Assembly: GCA_035764045.1 (NCBI GenBank)
Contig: DASTZX010000118.1
Location: 1-64,000 of the forward strand
Reading direction: 5' to 3'
Source: JAVDCA01 sp035764045
GTDB taxonomy: Bacteria; Pseudomonadota; Alphaproteobacteria; Rhizobiales; Xanthobacteraceae
Length of the DNA stretch: 64,000 bases
This document shows positions 26,932 to 36,382 of this stretch, piece by piece; position 1 is the first letter of the stretch, and every line of letters begins with the position of its first letter. The notes beneath the pieces are model-generated. The model searched no databases, was not told the DNA's origin, and saw nothing but the letters and a program-made list of their open reading frames with translations. The translations under genes were made by a program, and so were the position numbers.

Positions 26932-28329
26932 TCACTGTGAGCGGCCGCGGACACCCGGAAGGGCGCGCACCAGTTCGCGAAACGCATCACCCCGTATCTC
27001 GAAATTGGCAAACTGGTCGAACGAGGCACAGGCCGGCGACAATAGAACCACCGCGCCGTCGCGTCCCGAGGCCTCGGCGTCCTTTGCGGCTGCCGCCACG
27101 GCGCGGTCGAGCGTCTGAACGATCACGTGATCGGCCTTGCCATCGAGCGTAGCGGCGAAATCGGCCGCCGCCTCGCCGATGAGATAGGCCTTGCGGATGC
27201 GTGGGAAGAACTCCGCCAGCGAGACGATGCCGCCGGTCTTCGGCTTGCCACCCGCGATCCAGAAAATGTCCGTGAAACAGGCGAGCGCGCGCGCGGCGGC
27301 GTCGGCGTTGGTCGCCTTCGAGTCATTCACGAAGAGAATGTCGCCCTTGCGGCCGATCTCCTCCATGCGATGAGCAAGCCCGGGAAACGACCACAGCCCC
27401 TGTTGGATCGCCTTGGCATCGAGTCCCAGAGCGAGCGCGGCCGCGGTCGCGCAGGCGGCGTTCTGCGCATTGTGCACGCCGCGCAACGAGCCGATGCCGC
27501 CGAGCAGGGCAATCGGCTTGGTGGCCCCCCCGGACGCACGGATGATCTCCTCCCCCTGCACGTAAATGCCGTCGCCGAGCGCACCCCGCACCGACACGCG
27601 AACCACGTTCTTGCCGGCGCGCGCGATCCGATCCGCCGCGGCCCGGCACCACTCATCGTCGACGCCGATCACGGCCGTGTCCTGCACGCGTGCGACCAGG
27701 CGCTCCTTGACGGCCGCATATTCCTTGAGCGTACCGTGGCGATCGAGATGATCCTCGCTGACGTTCAGCAGAACGCCGATCCTGGGATCGAGGGTCGGTG
27801 CGAGATCGATCTGGTATGACGAGCACTCGATCACGTGCGCGCGCCCGGAGTCCGGTGGCGTGAGCGACAGTATCGCCGTGCCGATATTGCCGCCGAGCTG
27901 GACGTCGTAGCCAGCTGTGGCGAGCAGATGCGCGATCAAAGCCGTGGTGGTCGACTTGCCGTTGGTCCCCGTGATCGCGACGAACGGCGAATCGGCCGCG
28001 AGCCGCCGCCGCTCGCGGCAGAAGAGCTCGATGTCGCCGATCACCTCCACGCCGGCGGCACGCGCGCGTTGCACTGTCCAGTGCGGCGTCGGATGGGTGA
28101 GCGGCACGCCGGGCGCAAGCACCAGCGCCGCGATGCGCGACCAGTCCAGTTCGCGCAGGTCGGCAGTCGGAATGCCGGCCTGGCGTGCATGCGCAATGCG
28201 CTTGCTGTCGTCGTCCCAGCCGATCACGTCGGCGCCACCCGCGAACAGCGCGCTCGCGCTCGCGAGCCCGGAGCCGCCGAGCCCGAACACCGCGACCTTC
28301 CGGTCCGCGAATGAGGTGACCGGGATCAT
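26932..28329 (-). CDS. murD: UDP-N-acetylmuramoylalanine--D-glutamate ligase MurD
   Basis: MurD adds D-glutamate to UDP-MurNAc-L-alanine. The 465-residue protein has the N-terminal loop VAVFGLGGSGLASASALFAGG, the P-loop ITGTNGKSTTTALIAHLL, SEDHLDRHG, and the C-terminal LLSPACASFDQFANFEIRGD. The start at MIPVTSFADR is chosen; the frame upstream is a palindromic repeat and then the shadow of mraY. In most bacteria ftsW follows directly; here the gene ends next to a convergent small secreted protein gene. Confidence 0.96.
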   Translation of the reverse strand: MIPVTSFADRKVAVFGLGGSGLASASALFAGGADVIGWDDDSKRIAHARQAGIPTADLRELDWSRIAALVLAPGVPLTHPTPHWTVQRARAAGVEVIGDIELFCRERRRLAADSPFVAITGTNGKSTTTALIAHLLATAGYDVQLGGNIGTAILSLTPPDSGRAHVIECSSYQIDLAPTLDPRIGVLLNVSEDHLDRHGTLKEYAAVKERLVARVQDTAVIGVDDEWCRAAADRIARAGKNVVRVSVRGALGDGIYVQGEEIIRASGGATKPIALLGGIGSLRGVHNAQNAACATAAALALGLDAKAIQQGLWSFPGLAHRMEEIGRKGDILFVNDSKATNADAAARALACFTDIFWIAGGKPKTGGIVSLAEFFPRIRKAYLIGEAAADFAATLDGKADHVIVQTLDRAVAAAAKDAEASGRDGAVVLLSPACASFDQFANFEIRGDAFRELVRALPGVRGRSQ

Positions 28330-28351
28330 GGCGCGTACCGCCGTTCCCCTT

Positions 28352-28381
28352 CCCACTCTCCCGCGCCAGCGGGGGAGTGGG
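28352..28381. repeat. Palindromic repeat between mraY and murD
   Basis: CCCACTCTCCCGC pairs with GCGGGGGAGTGGG around a short loop. It is of the same C-rich palindrome type as at 7694. It lies in the 92-base gap between mraY and murD, and could slow or partly terminate transcription there. Confidence 0.65.
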
Positions 28382-28421
28382 TGCGAAGCGCGTTCGGAGA
28401 AACAGTGCTCTCCATCTCGCT

Positions 28422-29507
28422 TCACCTCAGCTTCAGCGTCGACAGCCCCGCCAATGCGAGCACGATGGAGATGATCCAGAACCGGATCACGATCTGCGGC
28501 TCGGTCCAGCCGAGTTGCTCGAAATGGTGATGCAACGGCGCCATCTTGAACACCCGTTTGCCGGTCAGCTTGAACGAGACCACCTGCACGATGACCGACA
28601 CGGCCTCGAGCACGAACAGCCCGCCGATGATGGCGAGCGCGACCTCGTGCTTGGTTGCGACCGCGACGGTGCCGATCAGTCCGCCGAGCGCGAGCGAACC
28701 CGTGTCGCCCATGAAGATCGATGCGGGGGGCGCGTTGAACCAAAGGAACCCGAGGCCCGCTCCGATCACCGCGCCGCACAGCACCGCAAGCTCGCCCGCG
28801 CCGGAGACGAAATGGATCTGCAGGTAGTCGGCGTAGAGCGCATTGCCGACCAGGTAGGCGATGAACCCGAAGCTCGCCGCCGCGATCATCACCGGGCCGA
28901 TCGCAAGCCCATCGAGGCCATCGGTCAGGTTCACCGCATTGCCTGCCCCCACGATGATGAAAGCGCCGAACACGACGAAGAACCAGCCAAGGTCGACGAC
29001 CAGCTCCTTGAACAGGGGAAATGTGAGCGAGGTCGAGAATGCCGGTCGCCCGATCTTGGCGAGCGTATAGCACGCGGCTGCCGCGATGACGGCTTCGATC
29101 AGCAGGCGCGCACGGCCCGCAAAGCCGCCATGGGTCTGCTTGGTGACCTTGAGGTAGTCATCATAAAAGCCGACGGCGCCGAAACCGATCGTCACCCCGA
29201 GCACCACCCAGACGTACGGGTTGAGCAGATTGGCCCACAGCACGATCGCGACCAGCAGGCCGGACAGGATCATCAGCCCGCCCATCGTCGGCGTGCCCTT
29301 CTTGGTGAGCAGGTGCGACGCCGGCCCGTCGAGACGGATCGGTTGGCCCTTGCCCTGCTTGAGCCGCAACAGGTCGATGATGCTCGGCCCCAGCCAGAAT
29401 ACGAAGATCAGCGCCGTCACGGTCGCCCCGCCGGTGCGCACCGTCAGATAGCGAAAGACGTTGAGCACCGAGATGGTGTCGGCGAAGGAGGACATCCAAT
29501 AAAGCAT
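28422..29507 (-). CDS. mraY: Phospho-N-acetylmuramoyl-pentapeptide transferase MraY
   Basis: MraY transfers phospho-MurNAc-pentapeptide to undecaprenyl phosphate, making lipid I in the inner membrane. The 361-residue protein has about ten helices. Its catalytic loops are GFYDDYLKVTKQ, AGNAVNLTDGLDGLAIGP and FKMAPLHHHFEQLGW. Length and order are typical. It follows murF by three bases, so the two form one transcript. Confidence 0.98.
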   Translation of the reverse strand: MLYWMSSFADTISVLNVFRYLTVRTGGATVTALIFVFWLGPSIIDLLRLKQGKGQPIRLDGPASHLLTKKGTPTMGGLMILSGLLVAIVLWANLLNPYVWVVLGVTIGFGAVGFYDDYLKVTKQTHGGFAGRARLLIEAVIAAAACYTLAKIGRPAFSTSLTFPLFKELVVDLGWFFVVFGAFIIVGAGNAVNLTDGLDGLAIGPVMIAAASFGFIAYLVGNALYADYLQIHFVSGAGELAVLCGAVIGAGLGFLWFNAPPASIFMGDTGSLALGGLIGTVAVATKHEVALAIIGGLFVLEAVSVIVQVVSFKLTGKRVFKMAPLHHHFEQLGWTEPQIVIRFWIISIVLALAGLSTLKLR

Positions 29508-29510
29508 CGG

Positions 29511-30965
29511 TCAGCCTCGAGCGGGGATGCCGGTGGAGACGAGGTCGGGCGCGGCAGGCATCGGATAGCGCCGCACCAGCGTCTTGACGATCGGCCCCAT
29601 GCGCGAGCCGAACGAGCCTTTGATCATGATGACATCGCCGCCGCGGATCGCATCGACGACCTCGGCTTCGAGCGCCGCCGCATCCTTGGCATAGGCGCCG
29701 CGACGCTCGGCGGGAAGCGCCTGCCAGAGCGCCTTCATCAACGGTCCGGCGCAGTAGACGAGATCGATGCCCTGATCGCACAGCGGACCCGCCAGCTCAC
29801 GATGCAGCTCGGGTCCGCGCGGCCCGAGCTCCAGCATGTCGCCGAGAACCGCGATGCGCCGGCCCTTCGCGCCGACCGGCCTCTGCCCGAGCAGCGCGAA
29901 AGCGGCGCGCATCGACAGCGGGTTGGCGTTGTAGCTCTCGTCGATCAGCACCGCCCCACCGCCCGGTACGCCGAGCGCGATGCGCGTCCCGCGGCCGACC
30001 GCCGGCGCCTGATCGGCAAGCGCGAGCGCGGCGAGCGCGAGCTCGGCGCCGGCGAGCTTGGCCGCCGCGAGCACCGCGAGCGAATTGAGCACCAGATGCT
30101 TGCCGGGCGCGCCGATCTGGTAGGCGACGCGTTCGCCGAGAATGTCGGCCTCCACGGTCGAGCCCTCCGGCTGGAGCGCGAAGCGCACAAGCCGCGCCTC
30201 CGCCTGGGCGTGCTCGCCGAACGTCACGATCCGCGCGACCGAGGCCTCGCGGGCGCGGCGCTCGAGCCTTGCGAACTGTGCATTGTCGCGGTTGATCACG
30301 GCGACGCCCTCGGGCTCGAATCCGAGAAATATCTCCGCCTTCGCGTCGGCGATCGCTTCGATCGAAGGGAAGAATTCGAGGTGCACCGGAGCGACGGTGG
30401 TGATGATCGCGATATGCGGCCGCACCAATCGGACGAGCGGGGTGATCTCGCCGGCATGATTCATGCCGATCTCGAAGACACCGTAGCGCGCCGCTTGCGG
30501 CAGGCGCGCGAGCGACAGCGGAACGCCCCAGTGATTGTTGAACGACGCGACCGAGGCATGCACTTCGCCGTTGCGCGCCAGCGCGAGCCGTAGTGCCTCC
30601 TTGGTCGATGTCTTGCCGACCGAGCCGGTGACCGCGATCACCTTCGCGCTGCTGCGCGCGCGCGCCGCCGCTGCAAGATCGCGCAGGCCTGCGAGCACGT
30701 CGGGCACCACGAGCAGCGGCGCATCCTTTGGCACCTCGCCGCGCTTGGCGCGGGCGATCACCGCAACGCCGGCGCCGTTGGCGAGGGCGCCCGCGACGAA
30801 ACCGTGGCCGTCGTGGGTGTCGCCCTTGATCGCGAAGAACGCCTCGCCGGGTGCGATCGAGCGGCTGTCGATCGAGAGCCCACCGACCGCCTGCGGCAGC
30901 GCGCCGGCGCGCTCGGCGCGCATCGCCGCGGCCAGCGCATCGACCGTCCACAAAGGGGCGCTCAT
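29511..30965 (-). CDS. murF: UDP-N-acetylmuramoyl-tripeptide--D-alanyl-D-alanine ligase MurF
   Basis: MurF adds the D-Ala-D-Ala dipeptide made by Ddl. The 484-residue protein has the P-loop VTGSVGKTSTKEALRLAL, FNNHWGVPLSLARLP, GMNHAGEI and the C-terminal DESYNANPLSMRAAF. Its start overlaps the murE stop by four bases (ATGA). The C-terminal extension (RRYPMPAAPDLVSTG) is a little longer than in E. coli. Confidence 0.97.
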   Translation of the reverse strand: MSAPLWTVDALAAAMRAERAGALPQAVGGLSIDSRSIAPGEAFFAIKGDTHDGHGFVAGALANGAGVAVIARAKRGEVPKDAPLLVVPDVLAGLRDLAAAARARSSAKVIAVTGSVGKTSTKEALRLALARNGEVHASVASFNNHWGVPLSLARLPQAARYGVFEIGMNHAGEITPLVRLVRPHIAIITTVAPVHLEFFPSIEAIADAKAEIFLGFEPEGVAVINRDNAQFARLERRAREASVARIVTFGEHAQAEARLVRFALQPEGSTVEADILGERVAYQIGAPGKHLVLNSLAVLAAAKLAGAELALAALALADQAPAVGRGTRIALGVPGGGAVLIDESYNANPLSMRAAFALLGQRPVGAKGRRIAVLGDMLELGPRGPELHRELAGPLCDQGIDLVYCAGPLMKALWQALPAERRGAYAKDAAALEAEVVDAIRGGDVIMIKGSFGSRMGPIVKTLVRRYPMPAAPDLVSTGIPARG

Positions 30966-32413
30966 GCGGCATTCTCCTCGAGGGCGGCCGCGACCGCCGC
31001 GTGATCGCTGAAGGGCAGTGTCTGCTTGCCCACGATCTGGCCGGTTTCATGACCCTTGCCCGCGATCAACAGCACGTCGCCCATGGCGAGCTCGCCGACG
31101 GCCCGGCGGATCGCCTCGCGGCGATCGCCGACCTCGACCGCGCCGGGCGCCGCGGCGAGAATTGCGGCGCGGATCTTGGCCGGTTCCTCGCTGCGCGGAT
31201 TGTCGTCGGTGACGATGACACGGTCGGCCTTCTCGGCCGCGATCGCGCCCATCAACGGCCGCTTGCCGTGGTCGCGATCGCCGCCCGCGCCGAAGACCAC
31301 GACGAGGCGACGCTTGACGTAAGGGCGCAACGCATCGATCGCCTTGGCAAGCGCGTCGGGCTTGTGCGCATAATCGACGAAGATCGGCGCGCTATTGTGA
31401 CTTCCGACCAGTTCGAGCCGTCCTCTGGCACCTTCGAGCCGCTCGAGCGCCGCGAATACCGCGGCCGGCTCGCCGCCGCTCGCGATCGCCTGGCCGGCGG
31501 CGACGAGCGCATTCTCCACTTGGAACCCGCCGACCAGCGGCAGCCGCACCGCGAATGTCTTGCCCTCGTGTATCAGGCGAAGCGTCTGCCCAAAACCCTC
31601 GATCGCGGCGTCGGCGAGGCGGATCCCCTTCCCGCTCCGTCCCACCGTCATGACGGCAAGGCCGCGCCGCCGCGCCGCCGCCTCGACCAGCGCAGCCTCC
31701 GCGCTATCGGCCGCAATGACCACGCTGCCGTCCGCCCGTACGATGCGTTCGAACAGGATCAGCTTGGCCTTGAAATAGGCTTCCGGCGTCGCGTGATAAT
31801 CGAGATGATCGCGCGTGAGATTCGTGAAGCTCGCGACGGCGATCCGGACGCCGTCGAGGCGATGCTGGTCGAGGCCATGCGAGGACGCCTCGATCGCGAG
31901 ATGGCTGACCTCGGCGCGCGCGAGCTCGTCGAGGGTGCGATGCAGGTCGACCGGATCGGGCGTGGTGAGCGAGCCGTAGACGGTGCGCTCGGGCGTGACC
32001 AGCCCGATCGTGCCGATGCTTGCCGCGCGGCGGCCGAGCGCCGTCCAGATCTGGCGCGTGAAGGCCGCAACCGAGGTCTTGCCGCTCGTCCCCGTCACTG
32101 CCGCGATGATGTCCGGCTGGCGCGGGAAGAATGTCGCCGCCACGAGCGCGAGCGCGCGCCGCACGTTGCCGACCTGCACGAAGGCGATATCGTCGGGCAG
32201 CGCCGGCGGCCGCTGCTGCCCCATGACGGCGACCGCACCGGCCGCAAGCGCCTGCGGGACGAAGGCCAACCCGTCGGTCTTGGTTCCGGGAACCGCGACG
32301 AACAGGAACCCCGGTTTCACGGTGCGGCTGTCGGCGGAAACCCCGGCGATCGCCCGCGCCTCGAAGCGCGCTTCGCAGCGGGCATCCTCGCACAGCAGGT
32401 CGCGCAGCTTCAT
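30962..32413 (-). CDS. murE: UDP-MurNAc-tripeptide synthetase MurE (meso-DAP type)
   Basis: MurE adds the third amino acid of the stem peptide. The 483-residue protein shows the P-loop VTGTSGKTSVAAFTRQIW, THLDYHAT-like NLTRDHLDYHATPEAYF, and TDDNPRSEEPAKI. The DNPR motif is the known mark of meso-diaminopimelate specificity. It lies between ftsI (61-base gap) and murF (four-base overlap). Confidence 0.97.
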   Translation of the reverse strand: MKLRDLLCEDARCEARFEARAIAGVSADSRTVKPGFLFVAVPGTKTDGLAFVPQALAAGAVAVMGQQRPPALPDDIAFVQVGNVRRALALVAATFFPRQPDIIAAVTGTSGKTSVAAFTRQIWTALGRRAASIGTIGLVTPERTVYGSLTTPDPVDLHRTLDELARAEVSHLAIEASSHGLDQHRLDGVRIAVASFTNLTRDHLDYHATPEAYFKAKLILFERIVRADGSVVIAADSAEAALVEAAARRRGLAVMTVGRSGKGIRLADAAIEGFGQTLRLIHEGKTFAVRLPLVGGFQVENALVAAGQAIASGGEPAAVFAALERLEGARGRLELVGSHNSAPIFVDYAHKPDALAKAIDALRPYVKRRLVVVFGAGGDRDHGKRPLMGAIAAEKADRVIVTDDNPRSEEPAKIRAAILAAAPGAVEVGDRREAIRRAVGELAMGDVLLIAGKGHETGQIVGKQTLPFSDHAAVAAALEENAA

Positions 32414-32474
32414 TTGAGGCCCTTCACCGGCCCGCTCCCCCGCGGATTCGCGCGCTCGGAACCGGAGTGCCGGT

Positions 32475-34244
32475 TTAGCGCGAGTCTTTGACGGAAGCGA
32501 GGATCAAGCGGTCGGCGGGGGGCAGCTCGAACCGCGGCTCGACGCCCAGGAGCGGCGCAACCCGGGAGATCACCTTGGCGGCCACCGGCACCGCGTTCCA
32601 TCCGGACGTGGCAAATCCATGCGTTTCCGCGATCGCCTGGGGCTCGTCGAGCATGACCAGCACCAGGTAACGCGGGTCGTCGGCGGGCAGCACCGCCATC
32701 ACGTCGGTCATCAGGCGGGTCTTGACGTAATGCCCCCCGAACACCTTCTCGGCGGTGCCGGTCTTGGCGCCGACATAATAGCCCGGAACGTCGGCCTTGG
32801 TCGCCGTGCCCTTCTCGGCATTGAGCCGCATCAGGTAGCGCATCATCGCGCTGGTCTGCGGCTTGATCACGGGTTTGGCCAAGGCGCGCGCGTCGGCTTC
32901 CGAGCGCTTGAGGAAGGTCGGCGGGATGAGCATCCCGCCATTCATCAGCGCCGCGACTCCCATCACGGCCTGCAGCGGCGCAACCGAGAGCCCGTGGCCG
33001 AACGAGATGGTGGCGGTGTTCACCTCCGCCCAATGCTTCGGCACCATCGGCTCGCGACTTTCCGGCAGCTCGGTCTTGAGCCGGTCGAGCTGACCCATCT
33101 TGCGCAGGAATGCCTGGTGACCCGCGATGCCGATGGCGCGCGCCATCATGGCAGCGCCGATATTGGAGGAATAGGTGAAGACCTCGGACGTGCTCAGCAT
33201 GCGGTGCTGGGCATGATAGTCGTCGATGGTGAAGCGGCCGTAATGCAGCGGCGTCCGCGCGTCGAACATCGAGTTCAAGGTGAAGCGGCCGGAGTCGAGC
33301 GCCATCGCGACGGTGAACGCCTTGAAAGTCGACCCCATCTCGTAGAGGCCGTAGGTCAGGCGATTGACACGATCCTTGTCGAGAGCCTCGCGCGGGTTGT
33401 TCGGGTCGTAGTCGGGCTCGGACGCCATGGCGATGACCTCGCCGGTACGCACCGCATAGATGAGGCCCGCCGAGGCTTTGGCCTTGTACTTCTCACGTGC
33501 GGCGATGAGCTCGTCGCGCAATGCATGCTGGACGCGGATATCGAGCGCGAGCTCGACCGGCTCCTGCTGACGATCGGACGCGAATCCCGCCCGATGCAGG
33601 TCGGCGAGCCCCTGCCCGTCGAGCCAGTTCTCGATTCCGGCCACGCCCTGATTGTCGACATTGACATAGCCGAGCACGTGCGATGCTTCCGGCCCGTCGG
33701 GATAGATGCGCTTGTTCTCCGTCACGAAGCCGATGCCGGGAATTCCCAGCCGATGCACTTCCTCCTGCTGCTTGGGCGTGATCTCGCGCTTGAGCCAGGC
33801 GAAGCCGCGCCGGCCGCCGAGCCGTTGACGCAACTCGGTCGTGTCGAGGTCGGGCATCACGGCGGTCAGGAGTTCGCTCGCCTCGTCGACGTCGATCACC
33901 CGGCGCGGTTCCGCGAACAGCGAGGGACGTTTCACGTCGGTCGCAAGAACCTCGCCATTGCGATCGACAATATCGGGACGGGCGGTTGCGACCGCATCGC
34001 CCGTCCCCGTGTGCCGTTCCGGATGGCTGTCGGGAACGAGTGCGAAGAACACGAGCTTGCCGGCGATCACGCAATAGATGGCGACAAAACCGAGCATGGC
34101 GAGCCCAAGCCGAGCCCGCGCTTTGCGGTCACGATCGACATTGTCGCCATAGAGCAGCGCCTGCACCAGCCGGCGGTGCCATGCCATCGCGGGCGGGCGG
34201 ACAGTCGAACCGGAAGAGAGGTCGGCGGCCAGGGCGGCGTTCAT
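32475..34244 (-). CDS. ftsI: Septal penicillin-binding protein FtsI (PBP3)
   Basis: FtsI is the class B transpeptidase that crosslinks septal peptidoglycan. The 589-residue protein has a cytoplasmic N-terminus, one helix (GLAMLGFVAIYCVIAGKLVFF), the PBP dimerisation domain and the transpeptidase domain. The catalytic motifs are all present: SxxK in MGSTFKAF, SxN in YSSNIGAA and KTG in GAKTGTAEK. The start at MNAALAADL has a GAGGTGA ribosome site, four bases after the ftsL stop. A longer upstream frame overlaps ftsL and is rejected. Confidence 0.96.
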   Translation of the reverse strand: MNAALAADLSSGSTVRPPAMAWHRRLVQALLYGDNVDRDRKARARLGLAMLGFVAIYCVIAGKLVFFALVPDSHPERHTGTGDAVATARPDIVDRNGEVLATDVKRPSLFAEPRRVIDVDEASELLTAVMPDLDTTELRQRLGGRRGFAWLKREITPKQQEEVHRLGIPGIGFVTENKRIYPDGPEASHVLGYVNVDNQGVAGIENWLDGQGLADLHRAGFASDRQQEPVELALDIRVQHALRDELIAAREKYKAKASAGLIYAVRTGEVIAMASEPDYDPNNPREALDKDRVNRLTYGLYEMGSTFKAFTVAMALDSGRFTLNSMFDARTPLHYGRFTIDDYHAQHRMLSTSEVFTYSSNIGAAMMARAIGIAGHQAFLRKMGQLDRLKTELPESREPMVPKHWAEVNTATISFGHGLSVAPLQAVMGVAALMNGGMLIPPTFLKRSEADARALAKPVIKPQTSAMMRYLMRLNAEKGTATKADVPGYYVGAKTGTAEKVFGGHYVKTRLMTDVMAVLPADDPRYLVLVMLDEPQAIAETHGFATSGWNAVPVAAKVISRVAPLLGVEPRFELPPADRLILASVKDSR

Positions 34245-34248
34245 GGGG

Positions 34249-34623
34249 TCACCTCGCCCGCGCCGGCGCATTGATGCTGCCGGTCACGTCGCGCGGCGCC
34301 TGGTCGATCATGGCGCCGATCGGGTCGATGTCCGCGCCGGCCGGAACGGCGGGGCGCTCGGGCAGACGCGCAAAGTTATCGAACTGGGTGGCATCGATCT
34401 GGCGGAGCTTGAGATGGCGCTCGGCAAGACCCTGGATGCGGCCGGGATTGTCGAGCTGAGACCATTCTGCCCGCAGCGACGCGATCGCGTCGCGCTCGCG
34501 ACGCAGGTCGGCGGCGAGCTTGGCGACCCGTTCGGCCTGCAACGCCGAATCGAACTTGAGTTTGTAAACGGAGGCGGCGGCGCTCACGAGCGCCGCGACG
34601 ACGATGAGGTGCAGGAGCCGCAT
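34249..34623 (-). CDS. ftsL: Cell division protein FtsL
   Basis: FtsL is a small bitopic divisome protein that works with FtsQ and FtsB. The product has about 124 residues: an N-terminal helix (LLHLIVVAALVSAAASVY), then a coiled coil rich in Leu, Arg and Glu (LAADLRRERDAIASLRAEW), then a low-complexity tail. FtsL is recognised mainly by place (between rsmH and ftsI), size and topology. The ATG at 34623 has AAGGGG eight bases upstream and is preferred. A GTG three codons earlier overlaps the rsmH stop and would also work. Confidence 0.87.
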   Translation of the reverse strand: MRLLHLIVVAALVSAAASVYKLKFDSALQAERVAKLAADLRRERDAIASLRAEWSQLDNPGRIQGLAERHLKLRQIDATQFDNFARLPERPAVPAGADIDPIGAMIDQAPRDVTGSINAPARAR

Positions 34624-34628
34624 GCCCG

Positions 34629-35663
34629 TCACCCCTTGCGCAGAACGTCCGCGAGCGAGGGCAGCTGCGGCACCACCGGCTCATGGTCCCTGTCCGCCGG
34701 CGCGGCGGTGCGCTCGCCGGCGCGCAGCTTGGCCGAGCGCGCCCGCGGATTCGCCGCCAGCTCCGCCTCGTCGGGACCAATCGGACGCTTGGTGACAATG
34801 GAGAAGCTCGCCGGGCGCGGCGCAGCCTGCGGGAGGTGACGTGAGCCCGCACGGCTGCCGGCGTGCTCGACAAAGAACGTCTTGACCATCCGGTCCTCGA
34901 GCGAATGGAACGAGACGACGACCAGGCGTCCGCCCGGCTTGAGGATGCGCTCGGCTGCCATCAGGCCACGCGCGAGCTCGCCGAGCTCGTCATTGACGTA
35001 GAGCCGCAGCGCCTGGAATGTGCGGGTCGCCGGATGGATATCGCCCGGCCGCATGCGCACCACGCGCGCGACGACCTCGGCCAGCCCCGCGGTGGTGCGG
35101 ATCGGCGCCTGTGCGCGTGCCTGCACAATGGCGCGAGCGACCGCCCGCGCGCGCCGCTCCTCGCCGAGAAGGAAGATGATGTCCGCGAGCGTGCGCTCGG
35201 ATGCCGACGCGATCACGTCGGCGGCACTCGGCCCGCTCCCCTCCATGCGCATGTCGAGCGGCCCCTCGAGGCGGAACGAGAAGCCGCGCTCTGCCTGATC
35301 GAGCTGCATCGACGAGACGCCGAGATCGAGCACGACACCGTCCGCCGCCTCGATGGCGAAGCCGGCCGCGATTTCGTCGAGCGTCGAGAAGCGGGCCTGT
35401 GCGACGGTGAGCCGGCCGCCCGCGGCCTCGACCAGGCCGGCCCCCTGCGCGACCGCGCCCTGGTCGCGGTCGAGCGCCAGCACCTTGCAGTCCGCCGCCG
35501 CAAGGATCGCGCGCGAATACCCGCCGGCTCCGAATGTGCCGTCGATGTAGATGCCGCCCGCACGGATGTTGAGATGCTCGACCGCCGGTCGGACGAGCAC
35601 GGGAATGTGGCGGGCCAGTCCGCCAGCGACCCCCGTGTCTTCGGAGGCGCGGCCCGTCATCAT
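34629..35663 (-). CDS. rsmH: 16S rRNA (cytosine-1402-N4)-methyltransferase RsmH
   Basis: RsmH (MraW) methylates cytosine 1402 of 16S rRNA with S-adenosylmethionine. The 344-residue protein has HIPVLVRPAVEHLNIRAGGIY, GTFGAGGYSRAIL (SAM loop), DGVVLDLGVSSMQLDQAERGF, RTFQALRLYVNDEL and VVVSFHSLEDRMVK. Its ATG overlaps the mraZ stop (ATGA). The frame is open beyond this start only as a shadow of mraZ. Confidence 0.97.
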   Translation of the reverse strand: MMTGRASEDTGVAGGLARHIPVLVRPAVEHLNIRAGGIYIDGTFGAGGYSRAILAAADCKVLALDRDQGAVAQGAGLVEAAGGRLTVAQARFSTLDEIAAGFAIEAADGVVLDLGVSSMQLDQAERGFSFRLEGPLDMRMEGSGPSAADVIASASERTLADIIFLLGEERRARAVARAIVQARAQAPIRTTAGLAEVVARVVRMRPGDIHPATRTFQALRLYVNDELGELARGLMAAERILKPGGRLVVVSFHSLEDRMVKTFFVEHAGSRAGSRHLPQAAPRPASFSIVTKRPIGPDEAELAANPRARSAKLRAGERTAAPADRDHEPVVPQLPSLADVLRKG

Positions 35664-36136
35664 TCCCGTGCCCCGTCGTCCGAGGCCGGACGCTCGGAGC
35701 CGAGGCGCTTCGTCAGGTTGCGCACCGTCGCGGTGGCCGTCGCGAGATGCGCCGCGAAACGCTGCGGCTCCCAGATCTGGAACTTGTGGCCGAGGCCCAC
35801 GAACGCGACCGCGTCGGTGATCCCGGCATGGGACTTCAAACCCTCCGGCAGAACGATCCGCCCCTCCTTGTCGATCGTCATGGTCTCGCTCCTGCCGTAG
35901 AGCGCGACCAGGAACTCCTCCCGCTGCCCCGAGTAGGGCGCAAACCGGTTCACCAAGGCCTCGATCTCGGCGAGCAGGGCTTGCCCGCCGGCATCGATCG
36001 CCGGCTGGTCGAGCGCCGGGTAGCAATAGAGTCCCGCGAAACCGTCGCGGGCGAGCACTGACCGAAACGAAGCCGGGATCGAGACGCGTCCCTTGGCGTC
36101 GAGCCGCAAGGTGGTGTTCGACACGAAGCGGTCCAT
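35660..36136 (-). CDS. mraZ: Transcriptional regulator MraZ
   Basis: MraZ is a double SpoVT/AbrB-fold regulator that binds repeats upstream of its own operon. The 158-residue protein has two copies of the DNA-binding pattern, LDAKGRVSIPASFR near the N-terminus and IDKEGRIVLPEGLK in the middle. The start at MDRFVSNTTLRLD is chosen; the open frame upstream is not conserved and covers the putative operator region. It is the first gene of the dcw cluster. A row of TGGG boxes lies 101-145 bases upstream. Confidence 0.96.
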   Translation of the reverse strand: MDRFVSNTTLRLDAKGRVSIPASFRSVLARDGFAGLYCYPALDQPAIDAGGQALLAEIEALVNRFAPYSGQREEFLVALYGRSETMTIDKEGRIVLPEGLKSHAGITDAVAFVGLGHKFQIWEPQRFAAHLATATATVRNLTKRLGSERPASDDGARE

Positions 36137-36236
36137 ACGCACCCGCACTCCACGCCGACTGGGCGCCGGGCAGCGCCCCCCACACCCCAAACGCGGCCGA
36201 CCTGCCGGCAGATACCGGGGAAAGGGCCAAATCGCC

Positions 36237-36280
36237 TGGGTATTCTTGGGATACCATGGGATAATATGGGCGTCAATGGA
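36237..36280. promoter_or_regulatory. Phased TGGG repeats, putative MraZ operator
   Basis: TGGG occurs at 36237, 36247, 36257 and 36267, exactly ten bases apart, with a degenerate TGGA at 36277. The published MraZ site is a set of TGGGN repeats separated by five bases, which fits this spacing. The TGGG words are on the plus strand, while mraZ is on the minus strand. The boxes are also 100 bases from the divergent metallophosphoesterase gene, so they might affect both. Confidence 0.65.
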
Positions 36281-36382
36281 ACCGCCCTGCCCATTGGCCA
36301 CTCACCTGTGGGCAGATCAATTTCATTAGCGGCTGTTAGACTTAAGGAAGCGTTGCCGAGCCCATCCGGGAGCTTGCCGCCG

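Noticed and set aside
28377..30593. 738-residue plus-strand open frame opposite mraY and murF
   Set aside because: Shadow of two certain genes; composition is Arg/Asp/His-rich and no domain is visible.
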